Source: an uncultured Coriobacteriaceae bacterium (GTDB lineage: Bacteria > Actinomycetota > Coriobacteriia > Coriobacteriales > Eggerthellaceae). From it: a stretch of 22,358 bases of DNA. Where the stretch lies: positions 1 to 22,358 of the forward strand of contig UQDJ01000028.1 of the NCBI GenBank assembly GCA_900539675.1. Direction: 5' to 3'. The position numbers and the translations under genes were made by a program. The notes under the pieces are model-generated. The model had not been told where the DNA came from and made no database searches. It saw only the letters and a program-made list of their open reading frames with translations. Shown piece after piece: positions 6,788-13,330 of this stretch (its first letter is position 1; each line of letters begins with the position of its first letter).

Positions 6788-7162
6788 GTGGACATCATTA
6801 TCTCAAACGCTAGCGATAAGCCCATCTATGACCAAATAGCTACTCAGATCAAGCAAGCCATTCTATCGGGTGAACTAAATGCTGGCGATTCTCTGCCTTC
6901 CATTCGAGCCTTGGCGCGCGACTTGCAGGTAAGTGTCATTACAACCAAGCGAGCCTACTCCGACTTGGAAGCACTGGGATTTATTGAAACCCGCCAGGGT
7001 AAAGGCAGCTTTGTGGCAGGTGGAAGCAGCAAACTTCTCCGCGAAGAACAACTGCGTCATCTGGAAGCCCTGCTGAGCGAAGCGTTGGATTGCGCAACTC
7101 AAAGCGGTGTATCGCTTAAGGAAGTCCATGAGCTTATCAACACCTTAGCAGAACCCGAATAG
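6788..7162 (+). CDS. GntR-family transcriptional regulator, YtrA subfamily
   Basis: A 124-residue DNA-binding protein. The N-terminal winged helix-turn-helix covers about residues 10-78: PIYDQIATQIKQAILSGEL, then SLPSIRALARDLQVS (recognition region) and the wing RQGKGSFVA. The C-terminal part is a short helical segment of about 45 residues with no effector domain, which defines the YtrA type. Such proteins usually repress an adjacent ABC transporter operon that responds to cell-wall-active compounds or other envelope stress. The start is GTG 6788, eleven bases after AGGAGG (6771-6776); a longer in-frame reading to 6659 would run through the promoter and is unlikely. The ABC ATPase gene starts 37 bp after the stop. 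Confidence 0.92.
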   Translation: MDIIISNASDKPIYDQIATQIKQAILSGELNAGDSLPSIRALARDLQVSVITTKRAYSDLEALGFIETRQGKGSFVAGGSSKLLREEQLRHLEALLSEALDCATQSGVSLKEVHELINTLAEPE

Positions 7163-7199
7163 GATCATTTGTTGCACGATTACGAAAGGATGGACACCC

Positions 7200-8084
7200 A
7201 TGTCTGCCATTCTTCAGGTAACGAATCTGTTTAAACACTATGATTCGTTTACCCTTGATCATGTGTCCTTAAGCGTTGAAGGAGGCTGCATCACTGGCTT
7301 TATTGGCAGTAATGGAGCGGGCAAAACAACCACAATCAAAGCAATTCTTGGCCTTATTAGAGCGGATGGAGGAAGCATATCCCTTTTCGGAGAAACCATA
7401 ACCGGTCATGAAATAACACGATCGGTCAAAGAGCGCTTAGGGGTTGTCTTTGATACCTGCCCTTTTCCTAATGCATCTAACATCAATGATATTGCACACC
7501 TCGGACAGACTACCTATCACAGCTGGAACAAGGCACTCTTTAACAACTTGCTCGAGCGCTTCCAATTAAAAGATCATAAACAACCTATCAAGGATCTGTC
7601 ACGTGGTATGGGCATGAAGCTTCAGCTAGCTTTCGCCTTAGCCCATCAGCCGAACCTTTTAATTCTGGATGAAGCTACTGCCGGACTTGACCCTCTTGCA
7701 CGCGATGAAGCACTTATCCTGCTTAGGGAGTTTATCAGCGATGAAGAACATGGCATTCTTATGTCATCTCACATCACATCCGATTTAGAAAAGATTGCTG
7801 ATCATATTGTATGCATCGATCACGGAAAGATCTGTTTTACCGAAGAACGTGATGTTATATGTGACTTTGCCGGTATTGCTCACTGTAGATCCGACCAAGT
7901 ACCTCTCATAATTGAAAGCAAACTCTTTCCATCAGGTACCGTGCGTATTTTGAGAAGCACGTATCACACCGACATTCTGGTGCCCGATCGCCTACTTCTT
8001 CAAGAGCACCTGCCCACTATCCCTATAGATCGAGCAAGCCTTGAAGACTATATGCGCTTCATGCTCAAAGGAGAAATGCAATGA
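7200..8084 (+). CDS. ABC transporter ATP-binding protein (YtrB/BcrA-like)
   Basis: A 294-residue ATPase of the exporter/ABC-2 group. It shows Walker A GSNGAGKT (36-43), signature LSRGM (133-137), Walker B LLILDE (153-158) followed by ATAGLDP (D-loop), and the switch histidine in SSHITSD (H201). The usual Q-loop glutamine is replaced by VVFDTCPFP, as often seen in this subgroup. Beyond residue 215 a C-terminal extension of about 80 residues follows, as in YtrB- and BcrA-type ATPases. It powers the permease encoded immediately downstream, with which it overlaps by 4 bp (ATGA), so the two are translationally coupled. GAAAGGATGG precedes the ATG. The substrate is unknown; peptide antibiotics or lipid intermediates are typical for GntR/YtrA-linked systems. 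Confidence 0.93.
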   Translation: MSAILQVTNLFKHYDSFTLDHVSLSVEGGCITGFIGSNGAGKTTTIKAILGLIRADGGSISLFGETITGHEITRSVKERLGVVFDTCPFPNASNINDIAHLGQTTYHSWNKALFNNLLERFQLKDHKQPIKDLSRGMGMKLQLAFALAHQPNLLILDEATAGLDPLARDEALILLREFISDEEHGILMSSHITSDLEKIADHIVCIDHGKICFTEERDVICDFAGIAHCRSDQVPLIIESKLFPSGTVRILRSTYHTDILVPDRLLLQEHLPTIPIDRASLEDYMRFMLKGEMQ

Positions 8085-8791
8085 AGAGTAAAATAGTATT
8101 TGAACTGCGCTACCTTGCAAAAAATATGGTCGGCACCCTGGGCTTTTTGTTTATTGTCATCATATTCACAGGTGTTTTAAGCCAAACCATGGTTCCTGTC
8201 ACTGCAGCCTTGTCAGCTATGCTTCCCCTTTTGTATTTCCTGACCTTAGGATCGAGTGATGAAATTAATCGCTGGCAAGAATATCAGCTTACGCTTCCGA
8301 TAACGCGCATGGGAATGGTGATCTCTCGCCTTGTTGTTGTTGTGATTGCAACGGGCGTCTCCGTTGTCATAGCCGCAGCACTCTGTTCGCTATTAATACT
8401 GGCGGCAACCATGTTAGCACCTTCATTTCCCGCCATGGAATCCCTGACCCTTGAGAGTAACCCTATCGACCTGATATGGATATGTGGCCTTATTGGCAGC
8501 GCTTTTGCTCTTGTGATCATAGCTATCAGTCTGCCTTTTCTTGCAAAGTTTGGTATGACCCGTGCAGTACGCTATATCCCGATTGCTTTTGCGTTGCTAT
8601 TTTTGCTGGCAATGGTCCTTGGCAATGAAGGTGGGTTGCTCTCAGCTTACGCATCGAATCTCACCTGGTGGGTGGCAACCGATGAACATGCTAGAGTAAT
8701 ACTGCTTGCTGGCCTGGTTGGCTTTGTCTTTATACTCAATATCATCAGTCTGGCCATTTCTATTTCGCTGTTTAAAAAGCGCGAGTTTTAA
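8081..8791 (+). CDS. ABC-2 type permease subunit
   Basis: A 236-residue membrane protein with about six hydrophobic helices (roughly 17-36, 40-56, 81-112, 130-152, 165-182 and 205-230) and short loops. The sequence SSDEINRWQEYQLTLPITRMGMVISR between helices 2 and 3 is the E-x-N-x-W-x-x-Y-x-x-x-LP-I-x-R pattern of the small ABC-2 permeases (ABC2_membrane_5 type). It forms the transmembrane part of the transporter with the ATPase encoded upstream, sharing a 4-bp overlap. It ends with basic residues (LFKKREF). The start of the CorA-like gene is about 90 bp away and appears to be a separate transcription unit, although only a small hairpin (TGGCTTTAGCCA, near 8803) lies between. Confidence 0.88.
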   Translation: MKSKIVFELRYLAKNMVGTLGFLFIVIIFTGVLSQTMVPVTAALSAMLPLLYFLTLGSSDEINRWQEYQLTLPITRMGMVISRLVVVVIATGVSVVIAAALCSLLILAATMLAPSFPAMESLTLESNPIDLIWICGLIGSAFALVIIAISLPFLAKFGMTRAVRYIPIAFALLFLLAMVLGNEGGLLSAYASNLTWWVATDEHARVILLAGLVGFVFILNIISLAISISLFKKREF

Positions 8792-8884
8792 CCTCTTTTT
8801 TACCTGGCTTTAGCCACAATGAATTAGCGTTACACTGTTACCGCAGATAAACCAAAGCCAATGTAAGCTTAATTGGAGGGGCAC

Positions 8885-9829
8885 ATGATTGAATACTTCG
8901 TCATGGACGCTAATACGCAGTCGCTCATTCGTGTACCTGAAGAGTTGCCCGGATGCTGGATAGCCCTTTTCAATCCAACCGATGAAGAACTTGAAAGCAC
9001 CGCAAAACGCTTCCACATCGATCCAGATGATCTGAGTGCCCCTCTAGATCCAGAAGAAATCTCTCGTATCGAAATAGAAGATGACAATTACGTCATGTTC
9101 ATCGTGGACACCCCTGTCCACGACAAGCTTTCAGGCGAAAAACGCTACAAAACCATTCCTATTGGCATTTTCCAAACACGCCAACACGTTATTTCGGTGT
9201 GTTCTGTGTATAAGGTTCCTTTAATTCGCATCTTGAAGAGTCGCCCTGATGAGCTGCACGACACCAGCAGCACCAAGGAGTTCGTCAGCGATCTGCTCAT
9301 CGCTTCTTCGCAAGCTTACTTTGCATCGCTTCAGGCTTTAGATAAGCGTCGTCGCACCCTTACCTCCACCATCGAACGCCCTTCACGTCGCGATTTGGAA
9401 GAACTCTATGCTCTGAATGATTCGCTGGTTTACATTCAAACCTCGCTGGCAACCAATAACACCGTCTTCGAGCGCTATCGCCGCCACGTGCAAGCATCGG
9501 GCAATGCCGCATTAATCGATCTGTTCGATGACGTGATAGTTGAACATCAACAGGCACTCGAGACCACAAAAATTTATTCCGCTATCCTGGATTCAGCAAT
9601 TGATCATTTCGGATTGATCTTAGATTACGACTTGAACCACACCATGCAGTTGGTAGCTACGTTAACCTTGGTACTGTGTGTACCAACAGTTATTGGCGGC
9701 ATGTTTGGTATGAACTTGGCTGGCATTCCTTTGGCCGAAAACCCTTATGGCTTCAGCATCGTAACCGGCATAACCGTTATCGTATTGGCAGTACTACTTA
9801 TTATCTTGAAACGATTGAAATGGTTTTAG
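8885..9829 (+). CDS. CorA-family divalent metal ion transporter
   Basis: A 314-residue membrane protein. The N-terminal two thirds form a cytoplasmic, acidic domain with long helices. Two transmembrane helices occur at the C-terminus (about 258-280 and 290-310), joined by the GMN signature seen here as GGMFGMNLAGIPLAENPYGF. CorA proteins form pentameric Mg2+ (also Co2+/Ni2+) channels. The extracellular loop lacks the common MPE-L sequence (it reads IPLAEN), so ion preference may differ. The start is ATG 8885, preceded by GGAGGGG; a TTG at 8873 is in frame but overlaps that site. The rhodanese gene follows after 17 bp, so the two are probably co-transcribed. Confidence 0.9.
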   Translation: MIEYFVMDANTQSLIRVPEELPGCWIALFNPTDEELESTAKRFHIDPDDLSAPLDPEEISRIEIEDDNYVMFIVDTPVHDKLSGEKRYKTIPIGIFQTRQHVISVCSVYKVPLIRILKSRPDELHDTSSTKEFVSDLLIASSQAYFASLQALDKRRRTLTSTIERPSRRDLEELYALNDSLVYIQTSLATNNTVFERYRRHVQASGNAALIDLFDDVIVEHQQALETTKIYSAILDSAIDHFGLILDYDLNHTMQLVATLTLVLCVPTVIGGMFGMNLAGIPLAENPYGFSIVTGITVIVLAVLLIILKRLKWF

Positions 9830-9846
9830 AATTCTAGGAGCTTGCC

Positions 9847-10185
9847 ATGGGATTATTTGATTTCTTTGGTTCTTCCAATAAAGCAGACATCAATGCATTA
9901 GTATCAAGCGCCAAGCAGACCGCTGGTGCATCCATTGTGGATGTACGCACCCCGGAAGAATATGCTCAAGGCCATATTGAAGGAGCCATCAATATTCCGC
10001 TTGATTCAATCGACAAAGCCACTAAGCGCTTCCCCGATACTGCCACTCCCCTCTATTTGTACTGTCTGAGTGGTGCGCGCAGCAGCAATGCTGCCAGCTA
10101 CCTCAAAAAGCAGGGCTATACCAACATCACCAACATGGGTGGCATTAGATCCTGGTCGGGTACCGTGGTGAAAGGGTCCAAATAA
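9847..10185 (+). CDS. Single-domain rhodanese-like sulfurtransferase
   Basis: A 112-residue protein consisting of one rhodanese domain after a short N-terminal segment (MGLFDFFGSSNKAD). It has the CH2A-type stretch IVDVRTPEEYAQGHIEGAINIPL and the active-site loop YCLSGARSS, whose cysteine (C73) carries the persulfide in this family; the six-residue loop C-L-S-G-A-R fits a sulfurtransferase rather than a phosphatase. Single-domain rhodaneses relay sulfane sulfur to other proteins. A second rhodanese domain with a similar VRTPGEFERGH motif is fused to the reductase encoded next, which suggests joint work on thiols or sulfane sulfur. AGGAG precedes the ATG. It lies 17 bp after the CorA-like gene. 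Confidence 0.93.
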   Translation: MGLFDFFGSSNKADINALVSSAKQTAGASIVDVRTPEEYAQGHIEGAINIPLDSIDKATKRFPDTATPLYLYCLSGARSSNAASYLKKQGYTNITNMGGIRSWSGTVVKGSK

Positions 10186-10203
10186 CCTATCCCCAAAATG
10201 TCA

Positions 10204-10226
10204 GCGCAGCACCCTTTTGGCTGCGC
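10204..10226 (+). terminator. Stem-loop after the rhodanese gene
   Basis: GCGCAGC (10204-10210) pairs with GCTGCGC (10220-10226) around a 9-nt loop, 18 bases after the stop codon. There is no T-run after it, so it is either a weak terminator or a transcript-stabilising hairpin. Confidence 0.4.
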
Positions 10227-10235
10227 CGGTAAGAC

Positions 10236-10327
10236 CAGTCCCTCTCGAGATGCCTGTCTATAAAGTCTCCACTTCCGAAATCAGTCTCTCTTGAGGTGCC
10301 TGTCTTTGAGACTTCATGTTCAGAACA
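10236..10327. repeat. Two degenerate 46-bp direct repeats before the CoA-disulfide reductase gene
   Basis: Copies at 10236-10281 and 10282-10327 are adjacent. Both begin CAGTCYCTCTYGAGRTGCC and continue with TGTCT; the first 24 positions agree at about 20. The end of the second copy is the palindrome TGTTCAGAACA (10317-10327), a possible regulator site 43 bp before the next start codon. Confidence 0.7.
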
Positions 10328-10370
10328 CATGCTTCTCAAGCTGTATTAGCAATGAAAGGATTATTCAGTC

Positions 10371-12269
10371 ATGAAAGTTGTTATCGTTGGCGGTGTCGCT
10401 GGTGGAGCAACCACGGCTGCCCGCTTGCGCCGCTTGGATGAATCGGCCGAAATTATTGTCATTGAACGCACCCACTATGTTTCATATGCAAACTGCGGTC
10501 TTCCCTACTACATTGGTGGCACTATAACCGACAAGAACAAGCTTACGCTTCAAACACCTCAAAGCTTTAAGAGCCGTTTCAATATTGATGTGCGCGTCGA
10601 TGAGGAAGTAACGAGCATCGATCGCGAACATAAATGCGTTCATATTCGTAAGCTTTCTTCATCTGATGCGCCTGAACAATGCTACACCGAAACGTACGAT
10701 AAGCTCGTGCTTTCGCCCGGCGCACATCCCATAAGGCCCAATCTGCCTGGGCTTGATTCAAAGCGCCTTTTCACCCTTCGCACCGTAGAAGATACCTTTG
10801 CCATTGCAGAGTTTATTGAGCGCGAAGCGCCCCAGAGCGCAACGGTGGTAGGCGGTGGGTTCATTGGTCTTGAAATGGCAGAAAACCTTGTGGATCGTGG
10901 CATTGAGGTTACCGTCCTGCAGCGTCCTAGCCACCTGATGCCCACCTTAGACGACGATATGGCATCACTGTTACACAACCGCATGCGTGAAGGCGGCATT
11001 GCCCTTGATTTTAATGCCGATGTGACCGGCTTTATGGAAGATGAACATCACATCACCGCTTCTTTTTCTTACAAATATGAAGCAGATGATGCACCGTCTC
11101 ATGAAGTTGTAAGCGATATGGCAATTATGGCGATCGGTGTTATGCCGGAAAGTGCCCTCGCCAAAAAAGCAGGACTTGAGCTGGGTATTAAAGGCGCCAT
11201 TAAAGTAGACCATCGCCTGCGTACCAGCGATCCTGATATCTATGCCATTGGCGATGCTATAGAAACCACGCAGATTGTAACGGGCAAGCCAGCGCACATC
11301 GCCCTCGCAGGACCAGCCAACAAACAGGGGCGCATTGTGGCCAACGACATGGTAGCAACGGTGCACCCTTCTGCAGACACTCAAGGAAATGCTGCAACAA
11401 GTGCTTTTACCACCACTTCAACAGATGTGTTTGAAAACGCTGATGATACCACCAAAGACGTATCCACCAATGCAATAGCTCTTGCGCCCTCTGAACGCCA
11501 TTTTGCCGGATCGCTTGGAACTTCGGTCATGAAAGCATTCGATATGACGGTGGCCACCACCGGCATGAACGACCACACCGCAACACAAGCAGGTCTCACG
11601 GCAGGCGTCGATTTCGATTCCGTTATTATTTCTCCTGCATCTCATGCCACGTACTACCCTGACGCTGAAACCATGACCATGAAAGTCCTCTTCAATTGCA
11701 AAACAGGACGCATTCTAGGGGCGCAAATTATCGGCGGCGAAGGAGTAGACAAGCGTATCGATGTACTGGCACTCGCCATCACCGCCAAGATGACCGCCTA
11801 CGATTTGACCGAAGTGGATTTGGCCTATGCGCCCCCCTATGCATCAGCTAAAGACCCCATCAATATGGCAGGCTATGCCATTGCTAACGTACTAGATGGT
11901 GTCGTTGCGCAAATCCATTGGGAAGATGCACTCGAAGAGGCTGCAAACAATCCCAATACAGTCATTCTTGACGTTCGCACTCCAGGCGAATTCGAACGGG
12001 GTCACTTGGATAACCAGGCCAATGTTATCATCCACATTCCAGTTGATGATCTGCGCGGCCGTCTAGATGAAATTCCGCACGATAAGCATTTATTGGTTCA
12101 TTGCGCCACCGGTATTCGCAGCTACATTGCCTGTCGCATTCTGACACAGCATGGCTATCACTGCACTAACATTGCAGGCGGCTACAACTTCTACCAGGCA
12201 CTCTATCTTGATCGCAACGCTGCTGGTAAAAACGTAGGCGGATGCGGCTTACCCATTATCCCTTCATAA
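10371..12269 (+). CDS. CoA-disulfide reductase / NADH oxidase-like flavoprotein fused to a rhodanese domain
   Basis: A 632-residue flavoenzyme. The FAD-binding part starts MKVVIVGGVAGG. The redox-active single cysteine is C42 in SYANCGLPYYIGG, typical of CoA-disulfide reductases that use NAD(P)H to reduce CoA disulfide or CoA persulfide/polysulfide. The nucleotide fold GGGFIGLEMAE lies at 161-171 and the second FAD motif YAIGDA at 291-296. The dimerisation domain runs from about 378 to 505. A rhodanese domain (about 515-610) ends the protein, with active cysteine C578 in VHCATGIRS. This order matches the CoADR-Rhd type linked to sulfane-sulfur metabolism. Unusual is an insertion of about 45 residues rich in Thr, Ala and Asp (about 330-375) between the NAD and dimerisation domains. 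The start has AAAGGA ten bases upstream. A 46-bp direct repeat precedes it. Confidence 0.93.
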   Translation: MKVVIVGGVAGGATTAARLRRLDESAEIIVIERTHYVSYANCGLPYYIGGTITDKNKLTLQTPQSFKSRFNIDVRVDEEVTSIDREHKCVHIRKLSSSDAPEQCYTETYDKLVLSPGAHPIRPNLPGLDSKRLFTLRTVEDTFAIAEFIEREAPQSATVVGGGFIGLEMAENLVDRGIEVTVLQRPSHLMPTLDDDMASLLHNRMREGGIALDFNADVTGFMEDEHHITASFSYKYEADDAPSHEVVSDMAIMAIGVMPESALAKKAGLELGIKGAIKVDHRLRTSDPDIYAIGDAIETTQIVTGKPAHIALAGPANKQGRIVANDMVATVHPSADTQGNAATSAFTTTSTDVFENADDTTKDVSTNAIALAPSERHFAGSLGTSVMKAFDMTVATTGMNDHTATQAGLTAGVDFDSVIISPASHATYYPDAETMTMKVLFNCKTGRILGAQIIGGEGVDKRIDVLALAITAKMTAYDLTEVDLAYAPPYASAKDPINMAGYAIANVLDGVVAQIHWEDALEEAANNPNTVILDVRTPGEFERGHLDNQANVIIHIPVDDLRGRLDEIPHDKHLLVHCATGIRSYIACRILTQHGYHCTNIAGGYNFYQALYLDRNAAGKNVGGCGLPIIPS

Positions 12270-12278
12270 TAGGCTGTT

Positions 12279-12306
12279 AAGCTAGAGGCAAAAAGCTATA
12301 GGCAAA
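12279..12306. repeat. 14-bp tandem duplication after the reductase gene
   Basis: AAGCTAGAGGCAAA (12279-12292) and AAGCTATAGGCAAA (12293-12306) differ at one base. They fill most of the short gap between the reductase stop codon and the start of the next gene, and end next to its ribosome site. Confidence 0.75.
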
Positions 12307-12317
12307 AGAAAGGTAGC

Positions 12318-13094
12318 ATGCATAACACCACAGCACATAAACCCCTTGCGCCTATAGCTTCACCTACCTGCGAATTTAAACCAGATAGATCAAGTAACTC
12401 CAGCGACTCAACCAAATATCCTACCGGTGCTTCACGCATACTTCGTACCACCGGCCTTATTGTGCTCTTGCTTGGATTAGGTCTTATGGCAAGCAAGTCG
12501 CTAGCCGATATGAACCCCTTGGTTTTAACGTTACCCTTTCAAGGCAATTGGGTGCTGGTCAATCCCGCTTTTGACTGCGGACTTGCTTGCGTTGTCATGA
12601 GCGCGATACTGCTCTTTATCGCTTTTGTAACCCGCAAAAAGACACAAAAAGGCAGTGTAGCACGACGCATTGTACGCACTATGATTGCCCTAGCTTCCAG
12701 CATAGCTATAGCTTGCGCCCTTTTGGTTGGCGGACTATTCGCCCTTGTAAGCACTCCTTATCTGCTTTCTACTGCAAGTCCTTCAGGAGATAGAGTTCTC
12801 GTAGTAGAAAACAGCTTTCTCCTGTTAAGCTCGCAGGATATCTACTACCTATCATCTCCATGGCCTTTTGCACAACCGTCAGGATTTAGTACTGCTGATA
12901 ACGGATACGATCCCATAGCCAATGGCACGTATAGCGTTGAATGGCACAATCGAACTGCCGATGTAACGTTTTGGAGTGACAACACCTTTCAACCCATGAC
13001 TGGACAAGACTCCTTGAGCGTATCTCCTCCCCCACTTGCAGATTTCCAAGCATGGATTCCCGTGCATATACATACGCCTTATGAAAGTAATTAG
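12318..13094 (+). CDS. Unknown membrane-anchored protein with an extracytoplasmic C-terminal domain
   Basis: I do not recognise this 258-residue product with certainty. It has a polar, Ser-rich N-terminus (about 1-40), three hydrophobic segments (about 41-62, 86-106 and 120-146), a basic cytoplasmic loop (RKKTQKGSVARR) between the second and third, and a C-terminal soluble domain of about 110 residues that should lie outside the membrane. That domain begins SPSGDRVLVVENSFLLLSSQ and contains DNGYDPIANGTYSVEW, which recalls a beta-rich domain of small Firmicute/Actinobacterial membrane proteins of unknown function. AGAAAGG lies before the ATG. The gene starts 48 bp after the CoA-disulfide reductase stop codon and may be co-transcribed with it. 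It is followed by the promoter and structured leader of the acyl-CoA dehydrogenase gene. Confidence 0.8.
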   Translation: MHNTTAHKPLAPIASPTCEFKPDRSSNSSDSTKYPTGASRILRTTGLIVLLLGLGLMASKSLADMNPLVLTLPFQGNWVLVNPAFDCGLACVVMSAILLFIAFVTRKKTQKGSVARRIVRTMIALASSIAIACALLVGGLFALVSTPYLLSTASPSGDRVLVVENSFLLLSSQDIYYLSSPWPFAQPSGFSTADNGYDPIANGTYSVEWHNRTADVTFWSDNTFQPMTGQDSLSVSPPPLADFQAWIPVHIHTPYESN

Positions 13095-13156
13095 CTTATT
13101 TATTAGTTTCTTCTATATATCGATGAAAAATAAATATAAGGACTTCTGCTATAAGC

Positions 13157-13185
13157 TTGGGGCAAATCTATCGGAAACGTAAAAT
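13157..13185 (+). promoter_or_regulatory. Candidate promoter of the acyl-CoA dehydrogenase gene
   Basis: TTGGGG (13157-13162) and TAAAAT (13180-13185) are exactly 17 bp apart. Transcription would start about 13191-13193, which is where the closing stem of the structured leader begins. Confidence 0.5.
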
Positions 13186-13191
13186 AGATTT
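13164..13191. promoter_or_regulatory. 8-bp inverted repeat spanning the promoter spacer and -10 box
   Basis: AAATCTAT (13164-13171) and ATAGATTT (13184-13191) are perfect inverted copies 12 bp apart (about two helical turns centre to centre). They cover the spacer and overlap the -10 box, the position expected of a repressor operator. Confidence 0.45.
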
Positions 13192-13300
13192 AGTGCGTCA
13201 GTGCTTCTCCGTGAGAAACCATGCCGTTTTGTATGTGAAACATAGTTAACAAAATTATCGGCGAAGCATAACGCTCAGTTAGAGCAAGACTGATGCACTA
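13191..13300 (+). ncRNA. Structured 5' leader (three-way junction), candidate riboswitch or attenuator
   Basis: Complementary segments: P1, TAGTGCGTCAGT (13191-13202) with ACTGATGCACTA (13289-13300), 12 pairs including one G-U. P2, GCTTCTCCG (13203-13211) with CGGCGAAGC (13259-13267), eight pairs and one mismatch, directly stacked on P1. An upper part of P2, GTTTTG (13226-13231) with CAAAAT (13250-13255), plus TATG/CATA closing a TGAAA loop. P3, GCTC (13273-13276) with GAGC (13282-13285). Joining strands are about 0, 5 and 3 nt. The RNA lies between a well-placed promoter and the start codon of the acyl-CoA dehydrogenase, with the ribosome site about 15-25 bases beyond P1. It does not match any riboswitch consensus I know. 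The pairing was found by eye, without covariation evidence. Confidence 0.55.
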
Positions 13301-13330
13301 ACTGGAGGTATCCGTAAGGAAGGGGTATAT

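Noticed and set aside
8803..8815. TGGCTTTAGCCA after the ABC permease as a terminator
   Set aside because: The stem is only five pairs with a tiny loop and no following T-run; it is too weak to call.
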